Positions 27,367-35,825 of a stretch of 64,000 nucleotides of DNA are shown in pieces. The notes below the pieces were generated by a model. That model saw only the letters and a program-made list of their open reading frames with translations, was not told the origin of the DNA and made no database searches. The stretch covers positions 186,001-250,000 of the forward strand of contig NZ_BMDG01000003.1 in assembly GCF_014635665.1 (NCBI RefSeq), written 5' to 3'. The DNA comes from Isoptericola cucumis (GTDB lineage Bacteria; Actinomycetota; Actinomycetes; Actinomycetales; Cellulomonadaceae). Numbering within the stretch: the first letter of the stretch is position 1; each line of letters starts with the position of its first letter. The position numbers and the translations under genes were made by a program.

Positions 27367-28564
27367 CAACAACCCGTCCCGCCCGCTGACGCGTCGTGAG
27401 ATCCGTGAGCGTGAGCAGGCGGCCGCCGCCCGGCTCGGGGGAGACGGCCAGAGCGCCGCTCCCGCCCCGCACCACGCCCCGGCACCGGCACCGGCGCCCG
27501 CGCCGTCGCGGGCGCAGGGCTCGTACGGGGCCCCGAGCGGGTACTCCGGCGGCTACCGACCGGACGCGCGCCCGGCCCCGGCGCCGGCACCCGCTCCGCA
27601 GGCGGCGCCGCCGTCGCGCCGGTCGATGCGCGACCAGGCACAGCCGGCGGCCCCGGGCTACCCGACCTCCGCTCCGGTGGTGCGGCCGCCGTCCTCGTCG
27701 GGCGGTATGCGTGGTCTCGACGAGACCGGGCGCCTCACGCCCATCCAGCGCACGTCGGAGCAGACCGGCGTCCGCAGCGCGCGGCCGGCCGCCGCGAGCG
27801 CCCCCTCCGACTCCGGTCACGCCGCCCCGGGCTGGCGCACCCAGGGTGCCGGTGCGCCGGCGCCGCAGGCCTCGCGCCCCGCCCCGGCCTCGGTGCCGCC
27901 GTCCGCACGCCCGTCGCAGCCCTCCGCGCGGGCGGGCTCCGCCGCACCGGCGCCGGCCCCGTCGGCGGCGGCCGCCACGCAGGCGCCCGACGCCGGCGCC
28001 CCGCCGCGCCGCTCCCCGTTCGAGTCGCCCCGCTCCTCGTCCTCGCCGTTCGGCAGCACCGGCTCGGCCCCGACCGGCCTGAGTGCGGGAGCGGGCCTGG
28101 CCGGCCTCGGCGCGGGCACGGCCGCGGCGTCCTCGTCGACGGCGAGCGCTGCGCCCGCGGCCACGTCGTCGTCCGCCCCGGCGCTGCCCTGGGCGAGCCC
28201 CGTCGGCGACCGGCCGACCTCCGTCGCCCCGGCGGCGGTGCCGCCTGCCGGGTCGGGGGAGCAGTCCCGCGCCGCCGCGTCGCCGTTCGACGCCCTCGTG
28301 GGGGCGGAGCAGCCCGTGCGGGCTCGTGCCGCCGCCCCGCAGGAGGACGACGAGGACGACGAGGACTGGGACGAGCCCGAGGCGTCGTACACCTGGCTGC
28401 ACTACATCGTGCTCGTCGTGGTCGCGTTCGTCCTCGGCCTGCTGCTGTGGAAGCTGCTGCTCGAGGGGCCCGACCAGTCGTTCACCACGGACGCGGCACC
28501 GGCCGCGCCGGTCTCTCTCGACGTCCGGTCCTCGGGTGTCGCACTTCCCGAAGGAGCTGCATGA
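27359..28564 (+). CDS. Pro/Ala-rich single-pass membrane protein, unknown function
   Basis: A 401-residue protein I cannot name. It opens with [20 protein letters not shown], a charged helix seen at the start of other actinobacterial membrane proteins. About 300 residues of low-complexity Pro/Ala/Ser follow, then an acidic patch ([13 protein letters not shown]). One membrane helix, [19 protein letters not shown], lies near residues 350-370, and about 30 polar residues end the protein. Topology would place the long disordered part in the cytoplasm. It overlaps both nadD (8 bases) and rsfS (4 bases), so it is firmly part of this operon. Confidence 0.8.
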   Translation: MSDNNPSRPLTRREIREREQAAAARLGGDGQSAAPAPHHAPAPAPAPAPSRAQGSYGAPSGYSGGYRPDARPAPAPAPAPQAAPPSRRSMRDQAQPAAPGYPTSAPVVRPPSSSGGMRGLDETGRLTPIQRTSEQTGVRSARPAAASAPSDSGHAAPGWRTQGAGAPAPQASRPAPASVPPSARPSQPSARAGSAAPAPAPSAAAATQAPDAGAPPRRSPFESPRSSSSPFGSTGSAPTGLSAGAGLAGLGAGTAAASSSTASAAPAATSSSAPALPWASPVGDRPTSVAPAAVPPAGSGEQSRAAASPFDALVGAEQPVRARAAAPQEDDEDDEDWDEPEASYTWLHYIVLVVVAFVLGLLLWKLLLEGPDQSFTTDAAPAAPVSLDVRSSGVALPEGAA

Positions 28565-29007
28565 CCGCCACCGACCGTGCCGTGGGGCTGGCGGTCGCGG
28601 CCGCCCGCGCCGCCTCGGACCGCAAGGCCCAGGAGATCATCGCCCTCGACGTGAGCGAGCAGCTCGTCCTCACGGACGTCTTCCTCATCGCGTCCGGTAC
28701 CAACGAGCGCCAGGTCTCCGCGATCGTGGACGCCGTCGAGGAGGCGATGTTCCGCGAGGGGGTCAAGGCGATCCGCCGCGAGGGCAAGGCGCAGGCGCGC
28801 TGGGTGCTGCTCGACTTCGGCGACGTGGTGGTGCACGTGCAGCACGCGGAGGACCGCGTCTACTACGCGCTCGAGCGGCTCTGGAAGGACTGCCCCGCCG
28901 TCGACCTGCCCGAGGACGCCCGCGGTGGCTCCGGCGAGGCGGCCGCGGCCGAGTACGGCGGCGGGACGCCGGACGGCACGATCCGGCTCGCCGGCGACGA
29001 CCTGTGA
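28561..29007 (+). CDS. rsfS: Ribosome silencing factor RsfS
   Basis: Binds L14 on the 50S subunit and blocks subunit joining when nutrients are short. The 148 residues contain the DUF143 core: AQEIIALDVSEQLVLTDVFL, the ASGTNERQVSAIVDAV segment, and the end motif WVLLDFGDVVVHV followed by YYALERLWKD. ATG 28561 overlaps the previous stop (ATGA). A Gly-rich tail follows the domain. The nadD-rsfS-phosphatase order is conserved in actinobacteria. Confidence 0.95.
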   Translation: MTATDRAVGLAVAAARAASDRKAQEIIALDVSEQLVLTDVFLIASGTNERQVSAIVDAVEEAMFREGVKAIRREGKAQARWVLLDFGDVVVHVQHAEDRVYYALERLWKDCPAVDLPEDARGGSGEAAAAEYGGGTPDGTIRLAGDDL

Positions 29008-29693
29008 CAGCAGGCACCGTCGTCCTGCTGCGGCACGCCCGGACCGCCTACAACGCGTCGCTGCGGCTGCAGGGCCAGATCGACATCCCGCTCGACGAGG
29101 TCGGGCGCTGGCAGGCGACCGAGGGTGGCGCGGCGCTGGCCTCGTCCCATCGGGCCACCCGGGTCGTGTCCTCCGACCTCGGCCGGGCGCTCGACACGGC
29201 CGCCGCGTACGCGGACGCCCTGGGCGGCGTGCCCGTGACCACCGACGCACGGCTGCGCGAGCGGGCCTTCGGCGAGTGGGAAGGGCTGACGGGCGAGGAG
29301 ATCTCCGCCGGCTGGCCGGAGGAGTACGTCGCGTGGCGGCGCGGCGCCGACCCGGTGGGCGCCGGTGCGGAGACGAAGACGGCCGTCGCGGCCCGGACGG
29401 CCGCCGCCGTCCAGGAGCACGCCGACGACCTTCCCGACGACGCGACCCTCGTGGTCGTCTCGCACGGCGCCGCCATCTCGCTGGCCGTGACCGCGCTGCT
29501 CGGGCTCGACGCGGCCACGTGGCGCGGGCTCGTCGGGATGCACAACGTGCACTGGTCGCACCTGCACCGCGCGGGCGAGGGTGCCGTGCCGGCCTGGCGG
29601 CTCGTGGCCCACAACGTGGGCGCCGGCTACCCGCTGGACCAGTGGCAGGCAGGGCCCGACTGGAATTTGGAACCTGGCGCGAAGTCTGTCTAA
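29004..29693 (+). CDS. Histidine phosphatase family protein (phosphoglycerate-mutase-like)
   Basis: A 229-residue broad-specificity phosphatase of the histidine phosphatase superfamily. The catalytic motif reads LLRHARTAYN near residue 9, with Ala where most members have Gly (RHG). The second catalytic His is in VVSHGAAIS near residue 155, and the donor Glu is in RAFGEWEGL. The start GTG 29004 overlaps the rsfS stop. The phosphorylated substrate is unknown; relatives next to rsfS are often annotated as phosphoglycerate mutase without proof. Confidence 0.85.
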   Translation: MTAGTVVLLRHARTAYNASLRLQGQIDIPLDEVGRWQATEGGAALASSHRATRVVSSDLGRALDTAAAYADALGGVPVTTDARLRERAFGEWEGLTGEEISAGWPEEYVAWRRGADPVGAGAETKTAVAARTAAAVQEHADDLPDDATLVVVSHGAAISLAVTALLGLDAATWRGLVGMHNVHWSHLHRAGEGAVPAWRLVAHNVGAGYPLDQWQAGPDWNLEPGAKSV

Positions 29694-29696
29694 GAT
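29667..29696 (+). promoter_or_regulatory. Probable tRNA-Ala promoter
   Basis: TTGGAA (29667-29672) and TAAGAT (29691-29696) with an 18-base spacer stand out as an AT-rich patch. The -10 overlaps the phosphatase stop codon, about 90 bases before the tRNA. Confidence 0.5.
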
Positions 29697-29784
29697 ATCG
29701 ACGTTCCCGCGGGGGTCTCACCCGCAGGAACACACCGGATCAGACGAATCGTACGGCTCGTGCCGCCGCGAGGGTCAGGTTCTC

Positions 29785-29857
29785 GGGGCTGTGGCGCAGC
29801 TGGTAGCGCACCTGCATGGCATGCAGGGGGTCAGGGGTTCGAGTCCCCTCAGCTCCA
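29785..29857 (+). tRNA. tRNA-Ala (anticodon GGC)
   Basis: A 73-base cloverleaf. The acceptor stem GGGGCTG pairs with CAGCTCC (one G-T), the D arm is GCGC/GCGC, the anticodon stem is CCTGC/GCAGG with loop ATGGCAT (anticodon GGC, alanine GCC codons), and the T arm is AGGGG-TTCGAGT-CCCCT. The discriminator base is A. The genome encodes CCG after it rather than CCA, so the CCA end must be added by the CCA enzyme. Confidence 0.95.
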
Positions 29858-29869
29858 CCGAGCAAGACC

Positions 29870-29903
29870 ACGAAGGCCCCCGTCCTCAGACGGGGGCCTT
29901 CGT
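29870..29903. terminator. Bidirectional terminator between tRNA-Ala and the acetyltransferase gene
   Basis: ACGAAGGCCCCCGTC (29870-29884) pairs perfectly with 29889-29903 around a CTCA loop. It ends the tRNA transcript and, on the other strand, lies 3 bases past the acetyltransferase stop. Confidence 0.8.
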
Positions 29904-29906
29904 GCG

Positions 29907-30482
29907 TCAGAGCCGGTCGAACGGCGCCGCGTAGGCGAACCGGCCCGTGAGCCCGTCGTCCCACGCGCTCAGCGCACGCGCCTGGAAGTAGTCGCCCCAC
30001 GCCGGGTCGGGCGCATCGATCCCGAGCGTGCCGGCGGGCACGAACCCGAACCGCGAGTAGTACGCCGGGTCGCCCAGCAGGACCACCACCGGCTCGCCCA
30101 TGGCGTCGGCCGCCCCGAGCAGCGCGTGCATCAGGGCTGATCCGGTACCGAGGCGCTGGTGCGAGGGGTGGACGCTGAGCGGCCCGAGACCGAGCGCCGG
30201 CCGCCCGGCGAGGAGCCCGCGGGAGGCCACCACGTGCCCGACGACCGTGGGGCCGGCGGTGTCGGAGGTGTCGGAGCCGGCGGGGCCGGGGGCGGACTCG
30301 GCGACGAGCGACAGCTCGGGCACCCACCCGGGGTCGTCCCGCAGCCACCCGACCAGCGTGGCCTCACCGGGCGCACCGTCGGGATCGACCGGCGCCGCGG
30401 AGTGCGGGACCTCTCGGAAGGCGGCCGTGGTGACGGCCCGGATCGCCGGGGCGTCGGACGGGTGCTCGCGTCGGATCAGCAT
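29907..30482 (-). CDS. GNAT family N-acetyltransferase
   Basis: A 191-residue GNAT acetyltransferase of the YhbS-like group. The start MLIRREHPSDAPAIRAVT is typical. The acetyl-CoA pocket is formed by LGPLSVHPSHQRLGTGSALM near residue 110, and VVLLGDPAYYSRFGF is the usual later motif. The substrate is unknown. ATG 30482 is chosen over a longer frame reaching 30698, which runs into the thiamine leader region. It is divergent from ykoE. Confidence 0.88.
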   Translation of the reverse strand: MLIRREHPSDAPAIRAVTTAAFREVPHSAAPVDPDGAPGEATLVGWLRDDPGWVPELSLVAESAPGPAGSDTSDTAGPTVVGHVVASRGLLAGRPALGLGPLSVHPSHQRLGTGSALMHALLGAADAMGEPVVVLLGDPAYYSRFGFVPAGTLGIDAPDPAWGDYFQARALSAWDDGLTGRFAYAAPFDRL

Positions 30483-30613
30483 CCCGGCAGTCTCGGGAGA
30501 TGTCCGCCGCCCTGCAAGACCTTTACGGTGCCCACGTGCCGGACCGCTCGTGCGGACCGCGCCGGGTCCCCTACGCTCGGACCGGCAGCCCGTGCGGCTG
30601 CGACATCTGAAGA

Positions 30614-30711
30614 CACCCATGACAGGGGAGCGCCGTCGAAGGGGCGCTGAGAGTGCGGGCACCAGCCGCAGACCCTTGGAACCTGCTCCGGTTAGCACCG
30701 GCGAAGGGAGT
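30614..30711 (+). ncRNA. TPP (thi-box) riboswitch upstream of ykoE
   Basis: All conserved thi-box segments are present in order: CAGGGGAGC (30623-30631), GCTGAGAG (30646-30653), GACCCTT (30671-30677), GGAACCTG (30678-30685), CCGGTTAGCACCGG (30688-30701) and CGAAGGGAG (30702-30710). The 3' P1 strand GAAGGGAG is also the ribosome site of ykoE, 9 bases before its ATG. Thiamine pyrophosphate binding should therefore block translation directly. Confidence 0.93.
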
Positions 30712-30719
30712 TACCTGGA

Positions 30720-31358
30720 ATGTCCGTGCTCAACGCACCCCGGCGGGCCCTCGGGGGCCTGCGGTACCGCACCGTCGACCTGGTCACGGTCGCGATGCTC
30801 GGCGTCGCCGTCGGCGTCGTCTTCTGGGGCTGGACCCAGCTCTACCACCTGGTCAGCGCCGGGCTGGCGGTCGCCTTCCCGCCCGCGACGGGGCTCCTGG
30901 GCGGCGGGTGGCTGCTCGGCGGGGTCCTCGGTGGCCTCGTCGTGCGCAAGCCCGGCGCGGCGGTCCTCACCGAGGTCGTCGCGGCCTCCGTGGAGGCGTT
31001 GCTCGGCACCGGCTGGGGCTTCTCCGCGGTGGTGTCCGGCGTCGTGCAGGGCCTCGGCGCCGAGCTGGTGCTCGCCCTGCTGCTCTACCGGCGCTTCGGC
31101 ACCGTCGTCGCCGTCCTGGCGGGGACGGCGGCCGGGGCGGCCGGCGCCGTGTACGAGTGGTTCGCCTACTACCCCGACTGGGCCTGGGGCTTCCGGCTGG
31201 CCTACCTGGGCTGCTTCGCGCTCTCCGGCGCGGTGCTCGCCGGCCTCGGGGGAGCGGCGCTCGTGCGCGCCCTCGCGCGCACCGGCGTGCTCGACGCGTT
31301 CGGGCCGGGCCGCGAGCTCGCCGACCGCGAGCAGCCCGCGCCCGCCGCACGCGCCTGA
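30720..31358 (+). CDS. ykoE: ECF transporter S component for thiamine/HMP (YkoE family)
   Basis: The substrate-binding membrane subunit of an energy-coupling-factor importer for thiamine or its precursor hydroxymethylpyrimidine. The 212 residues form about six membrane helices between residues 17 and 195. RYRTVDLVTVAMLGVAVGV and the AFPPATGLLGGGWLLGG segment are YkoE-like. The TPP riboswitch directly upstream strongly supports the vitamin B1 role. The stop is followed after 5 bases by the ATPase gene. Confidence 0.92.
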   Translation: MSVLNAPRRALGGLRYRTVDLVTVAMLGVAVGVVFWGWTQLYHLVSAGLAVAFPPATGLLGGGWLLGGVLGGLVVRKPGAAVLTEVVAASVEALLGTGWGFSAVVSGVVQGLGAELVLALLLYRRFGTVVAVLAGTAAGAAGAVYEWFAYYPDWAWGFRLAYLGCFALSGAVLAGLGGAALVRALARTGVLDAFGPGRELADREQPAPAARA

Positions 31359-31363
31359 CCGGC

Positions 31364-32824
31364 GTGACGGGCACGAGCGGCGCGCCCCGGGCGCGCCTGA
31401 GCGGGCTGTGCTGGCGTCCCGTGGGCCGACGCCGGCCCGTCCTCGACGGCCTGGACCTCGCGGTCGCGCCGGGAGAGCGGGTCGGCATCGTCGGGCCGAG
31501 CGGCGCCGGCAAGTCGACGATCCTGCACGCCCTGGCCGGCGTGCTCGGCGACCCGCTGCCGGGGGAGCTGACCGGGACGGTCCACGTCGACGGGGTCGTC
31601 GGCCTGGTGATGCAGGACCCGGGGGCGGCCGTCGTCGCCGGCCGGATCGGGCGGGACGTCGCGTTCGGCCCGGAGAACGCCGCGCTGCCGCGCGACGAGA
31701 TCTGGCGCCGCACCCGCGACGCGGTGTCGCGGGTCGGGCTGGCCTACCCGCTCGACCGGCCCACCGGGGCGCTGTCGGGCGGCGAGCTGCAGCGCCTCGC
31801 CCTGGCCGGGGCGCTGGCCTGCGAGCCGGGGCTGCTGCTGCTCGACGAGCCGACGTCGATGCTCGACCCGGACGCGGCCGCCGTCGTCCGGCGAGCGGTC
31901 GTCGACGCCGTCACGACCACGAGCACGTCCCTCGTGGTCGTCGACCACCACCTCGGCCCGTGGCTGGACCACCTGCACCGGGTGGTCGTCCTGGGGGCCG
32001 ACGGGACGGTCACGCACGACGTCGATCCCGCCGTGCTGCGCGGAGACCGGCGCACGGGCCCGGCCGCCGAGCTGGTGCGCGCGGGCGTCTGGCTGCCCGG
32101 CGCCCCGGTGCCCGAGCCGCTCGACGTCCCGGCGCGGCTCGTGGCGCCGGACGGCCCCGGCCCGGCGATCGACCTCGACGGGCTGGGCGTCGACGTGACC
32201 GTCCGAGGGCTGCGGGGACGCGTCACCACCCGCGCCCTCGACGGCGTCGTCGCCCGCCTGCCGGCGAGCCGCACGACCGCCGTCACCGGCCCGTCCGGCT
32301 CGGGGAAGTCGACGCTGGTCGCGACGCTCGCCGGGCACCTGCGCCCCGCGCGCGGGCACGTCTCGGGGCTGCCCGGGCGGGTGCGCTCGCGCCCGCTCGC
32401 CCGGGCCGTCGGATGGGTGCCGCAGCACCCCGAGCACGGCCTGCTCACCCACCGTGTCGCCGACGAGGTCGCGGCCACCGGGCGACGCCTGGGGGTCGCC
32501 GTCGACGTCGACGAGCTGCTCGGACTGCTGCGCCTGGACCACCTCGCGGACGCCAACCCCTACCGGCTGTCCGGCGGGGAGAAGCGGCGCCTGGCGCTCG
32601 CGGCCGCGCTGGCGCACCGTCCCGGCCTGGTGCTCCTCGACGAGCCGACGGTGGGCCAGGACCGGCACACGTGGGCGGCGGTCGCGGGGTGGTTCGGGGC
32701 GGCCGCCCGGCACGGGGCGACCGCCGTCGTCAGCACCCACGACCCGCACCTGGTCGACCTCGCCGACCACCGGCTCGACCTCGGTGCCCGGCCGGCCGCC
32801 GTGGCGGGGACGGTGACCGCGTGA
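31364..32824 (+). CDS. ykoD: ECF transporter double ATPase (YkoD family)
   Basis: A fused pair of ABC ATPases that powers the YkoEDC importer. The first domain (about 5-235) has GPSGAGKST, LSGGELQRLAL and LLLLDEPTSMLD. The second (about 265-480) has GPSGSGKST, LSGGEKRRLAL and LVLLDEPTVGQD. Both sites look intact. The 486 residues start at GTG 31364, and the stop overlaps the next gene by 4 bases. Confidence 0.92.
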   Translation: MTGTSGAPRARLSGLCWRPVGRRRPVLDGLDLAVAPGERVGIVGPSGAGKSTILHALAGVLGDPLPGELTGTVHVDGVVGLVMQDPGAAVVAGRIGRDVAFGPENAALPRDEIWRRTRDAVSRVGLAYPLDRPTGALSGGELQRLALAGALACEPGLLLLDEPTSMLDPDAAAVVRRAVVDAVTTTSTSLVVVDHHLGPWLDHLHRVVVLGADGTVTHDVDPAVLRGDRRTGPAAELVRAGVWLPGAPVPEPLDVPARLVAPDGPGPAIDLDGLGVDVTVRGLRGRVTTRALDGVVARLPASRTTAVTGPSGSGKSTLVATLAGHLRPARGHVSGLPGRVRSRPLARAVGWVPQHPEHGLLTHRVADEVAATGRRLGVAVDVDELLGLLRLDHLADANPYRLSGGEKRRLALAAALAHRPGLVLLDEPTVGQDRHTWAAVAGWFGAAARHGATAVVSTHDPHLVDLADHRLDLGARPAAVAGTVTA

Positions 32825-33519
32825 CCGGCGTGCTCGGGCGGGCCAACCCGCTCGTGCTCGTCGCCCTCGGGCTCGGTGGCCTGGTCGGCTCGCTCGCCGT
32901 GCGGGACGTCACGACGGGGGTCGTGACGCTCGGCGCCTACCTCGCGGCCGGGACGCTGCTCCTGCCGAGGGGCGCCGGCCCGGCGGCGCGCTACCTCACG
33001 GTCGTGGTGGGCGGCCTGTCGGTGGCGTGGTCCGCGTGGTTGCTGGGCGGCCACGACCTCGCCGTCGCGCTCGTGGCTGGCCTGCGCGTCGCCGTCCTCG
33101 CCCTGCCCGGGGTCGCGGTGGCGCCGCTCGTCGACCCGAGCGCGCTCGCCGACCAGCTCGGCCAGCGGCTCCGGCTGCCGGCGCGGTTCGTCGTGGGCGT
33201 GGCCGCCGCGCTGCACCGGTTCGAGAGCCTCGGGCAGGTCTGGGAGCAGGCCGACCGTGCCCGCCGGTCGCGCGGCTTCGGTCCCGGGCCGGGCCCTCTC
33301 GAGCGCGGCCGGCACGCCGCGTCGGTGACGTTCGCGGTGCTGGTGGCGACGCTGCGCGACGCCACCTCGATGGCCGTCGCCATGGACGCCCGGGGTTTCG
33401 CCGGCGCGCACGCCAGGACCTGGGCCGAGCCCGCCCCCTGGACCCGGCTCGACGGCGGGGTGCTCGCGCTGGGCGTCGTCGGGACGGTGCTGCCGTACGC
33501 CCTCGCGGTCCTGGTCTGA
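32821..33519 (+). CDS. ykoC: ECF transporter T component (YkoC family)
   Basis: The transmembrane coupling subunit that links the ATPases with YkoE. The 232 residues have five or so membrane helices and two short charged coupling segments, RARRSRGFG near residue 152 and AMDARGF near residue 190, the Ala-Arg-Gly type contacts of EcfT proteins. It starts at GTG 32821, overlapping the ykoD stop, and is the last gene of the riboswitch-controlled operon. Confidence 0.9.
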   Translation: MTGVLGRANPLVLVALGLGGLVGSLAVRDVTTGVVTLGAYLAAGTLLLPRGAGPAARYLTVVVGGLSVAWSAWLLGGHDLAVALVAGLRVAVLALPGVAVAPLVDPSALADQLGQRLRLPARFVVGVAAALHRFESLGQVWEQADRARRSRGFGPGPGPLERGRHAASVTFAVLVATLRDATSMAVAMDARGFAGAHARTWAEPAPWTRLDGGVLALGVVGTVLPYALAVLV

Positions 33520-33581
33520 CGGCCCGACCGCGGGCCGGGACCCGGCGACGGCGCTCCGTCGCGGTGCGGTAGGAAGGAGGC

Positions 33582-34820
33582 GTGCCGTCGTCCGCGCCCC
33601 TGTTCCCGCTCCGCAGCGTCGTCCTGGGGGCGTTCCTCCCGACGCTCGTCCTGGAGATCGGCATCGGCGCGATGCTGCCGGTCGTGGCGGTCTCCGCCAC
33701 CGGTCGCGGTGCGAGCCTCACGGTCGCGGGCCTCGTCGCCGCGCTGCTGCCGATCGGCAAGATCGCCTTCGACCTGCCCGCGGGGGCCCTCGCCCAGCGG
33801 TTCGGCGACCGGGCGGCCATGCTGCTCGCCGGGTCGGTCGCCGTCGCCGCGTTCGCGACCGTCGCGCTCACGACGACCCTCTGGGGCCTCGCGGCCGGCG
33901 TGCTCACGCTGGGCGCCGCGAACGCGGTCTTCAACCTGGCGCGGCAGGCCTACCTCACGGAGATCACCCCGCCGCTGCGGCGGGCTCGCGTCCTGTCGAC
34001 GCTCGCGGGCGTGCACCGGATCGGGCTGTTCGTCGGCCCGTTCGCCGGTGCCGCGGTCATCGCCGCCACGTCGCTGCGCGGGGCGTTCTGGCTCGGGACG
34101 GGCTCCGCCCTGGTGGCCGTGCTCGTGCTCGCAGTCGTCCGCCCGGAGCCCCGCGACGACGCGCGCGAGACCGGCCCCGCGCCGCCGCGCGGCGCCGTGC
34201 CGCGCGCCTCGATCCGCCAGGTGGCGCGGAACCACCGCCGGCTCTTCGCGACCCTCGGGGTGGCGATCCTGCTCGTCAGCGCCGTCCGGGGTGCGCGGCA
34301 GACCGTGATCCCGCTGTGGGGCGAGCACCTGGGCCTCGACGCCGAGGTCACGTCCCTGATCTTCGGCGTCTCGGGGGCGCTCGACATGCTGCTGTTCTAC
34401 CCGGCCGGCAAGGTCATGGACCGCTACGGGCGGCTGTGGGTCGCGGTGCCGTCCATGCTCACGATGGCGGCCGCCCTCGCCCTGCTGCCGGCAGCCGGCA
34501 CCGTCGCGGGCGTCACCGCGGTGGCGGCGCTCCTCGGCGTCGGCAACGGCATGGGCTCGGGCATCGTCATGACGCTCGGGGCCGACGTGGCGCCGGCCGA
34601 GACGCGGCAGACGTTCCTCAGCGTCTGGCGGCTCTTCCAGGACACCGGCGACGCCCTGGGACCGCTGGTGCTGTCGGCCGGGGCCGCGCTCGGCTCGCTC
34701 GCGGCCGGGGTGTGGGCCGCCGCCGCCCTCGGGGCGGGCTCCGCCGGCGCCCTGGCGCGCTGGGTGCCGCGCTACTCACCCCTCGCGAACCTCGTGCGGC
34801 GCGGGCGCGGTTCCGGCTGA
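33582..34820 (+). CDS. MFS transporter
   Basis: A 412-residue major facilitator with about 12 membrane helices in two halves and a central cytoplasmic loop near residues 185-215. The motif GALAQRFGDRAAML after helix 2 is the MFS A-type loop, and GKVMDRYGRLW repeats it in the second half. A strong ribosome site GGAAGGAGG precedes GTG 33582. The cargo is unknown; drug or metabolite efflux is most likely. It converges on the beta-lactamase gene. Confidence 0.88.
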   Translation: MPSSAPLFPLRSVVLGAFLPTLVLEIGIGAMLPVVAVSATGRGASLTVAGLVAALLPIGKIAFDLPAGALAQRFGDRAAMLLAGSVAVAAFATVALTTTLWGLAAGVLTLGAANAVFNLARQAYLTEITPPLRRARVLSTLAGVHRIGLFVGPFAGAAVIAATSLRGAFWLGTGSALVAVLVLAVVRPEPRDDARETGPAPPRGAVPRASIRQVARNHRRLFATLGVAILLVSAVRGARQTVIPLWGEHLGLDAEVTSLIFGVSGALDMLLFYPAGKVMDRYGRLWVAVPSMLTMAAALALLPAAGTVAGVTAVAALLGVGNGMGSGIVMTLGADVAPAETRQTFLSVWRLFQDTGDALGPLVLSAGAALGSLAAGVWAAAALGAGSAGALARWVPRYSPLANLVRRGRGSG

Positions 34821-34850
34821 CGAAGGCGGCCCCGGAGTCGGCGGGCGCCG

Positions 34851-35825
34851 TCAGGCCGGGCCGGGGAGCGTGTCGACCACGACCTTCGTCGCCTCGGCCA
34901 GGAGCTCGCCGTCCCCCGCCGCGTCCGCGTCGTCGTGCGAGCTCATCACCACGACGACCCAGGGTGCACGGCCGGGCGGGCGCACGACGGCGACGTCGTT
35001 GCGGGTGCCGTAGGTGGCGGAACCGGACTTGTCCCCGACCTCCCAGCCCCGGGGCACGCCGGCGCGGACGAGGTCGTAGCCGGTGGCGCTGTCCGCGAGG
35101 TCCTCGTCGAGCAGGTCGCGATCCCGGGGCTCGAGCACGTCGCCCAGCGCGTAGCGACGGAAGCTGTCGGCCAGCGCGCGCGGGGTGCTCGTGTCGCGGA
35201 CCTCGCCGGGCCGCCAGTCGTTGAGCTCGGGCTCGATGCGGTCGAGCGAGGTCACGTGGTCGCCCAGGTCGGCGAGCCGGTCGTCGACGGCACCGGGGCC
35301 GCCGACGAGGTCGAGCAGGAGGTTGACGGCGGTGTTGTCGCTCATGGTGAGGGCGGCGTCGATCAGCTGTCGCACGGTCATGCCGTGCCCGACGTACAGC
35401 TCCGTCACCGGCGAGTGGGAGACGAGGTCGTCCTCGGACCAGCGGACGCGACGCTCCAGCTCGTCGTCCGTGTACCGCTCGAGGACCAGGCCGGCCACGA
35501 AGACCTTCATGGTCGAGGCGACGGCGAAGCGTTCGTCGGCCCGGTAGTCGACGCGCTGACCGGTGCCGGTGTCGATCGCGACGACGCCGAGGCGTGCGTC
35601 GTGGTCTCTCTCGAGCGCGGCCAGCCGGCGGGCGGCGTGGTCGTGGAGCCCGGACGGCTCGTGGGGCGCGGCGGCCGGGTCGGAGGCCGCGGTGGCCCGG
35701 GCGCCGGGGGCGTGAGCGCCCGCCGGCTGTGCCGGGCCGGGTGCCGGGCCGAGGGCCGTACCGAGGACGGTCACCAGGACGGTGGCGGCTCCCAGGGCGT
35801 GCAGACGACGTCTCGTTCGAGTCAT
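34851..35825 (-). CDS. bla: Class A beta-lactamase
   Basis: A secreted serine beta-lactamase. After a signal peptide (about 1-44, Ala-rich) come all class A elements: STMK (Ser104, Lys107), SDN (Ser162-Asn164), EPELN (Glu198, Asn202) and the KSG triad (Lys266-Gly268). The 324-residue length is slightly long because of a Pro/Ala/His-rich linker after the signal. The start ATG overlaps the stop of the upstream quinone reductase gene (ATGA), so the two are translated together. Chromosomal class A enzymes are common in actinobacteria, and the spectrum cannot be predicted. Confidence 0.93.
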   Translation of the reverse strand: MTRTRRRLHALGAATVLVTVLGTALGPAPGPAQPAGAHAPGARATAASDPAAAPHEPSGLHDHAARRLAALERDHDARLGVVAIDTGTGQRVDYRADERFAVASTMKVFVAGLVLERYTDDELERRVRWSEDDLVSHSPVTELYVGHGMTVRQLIDAALTMSDNTAVNLLLDLVGGPGAVDDRLADLGDHVTSLDRIEPELNDWRPGEVRDTSTPRALADSFRRYALGDVLEPRDRDLLDEDLADSATGYDLVRAGVPRGWEVGDKSGSATYGTRNDVAVVRPPGRAPWVVVVMSSHDDADAAGDGELLAEATKVVVDTLPGPA

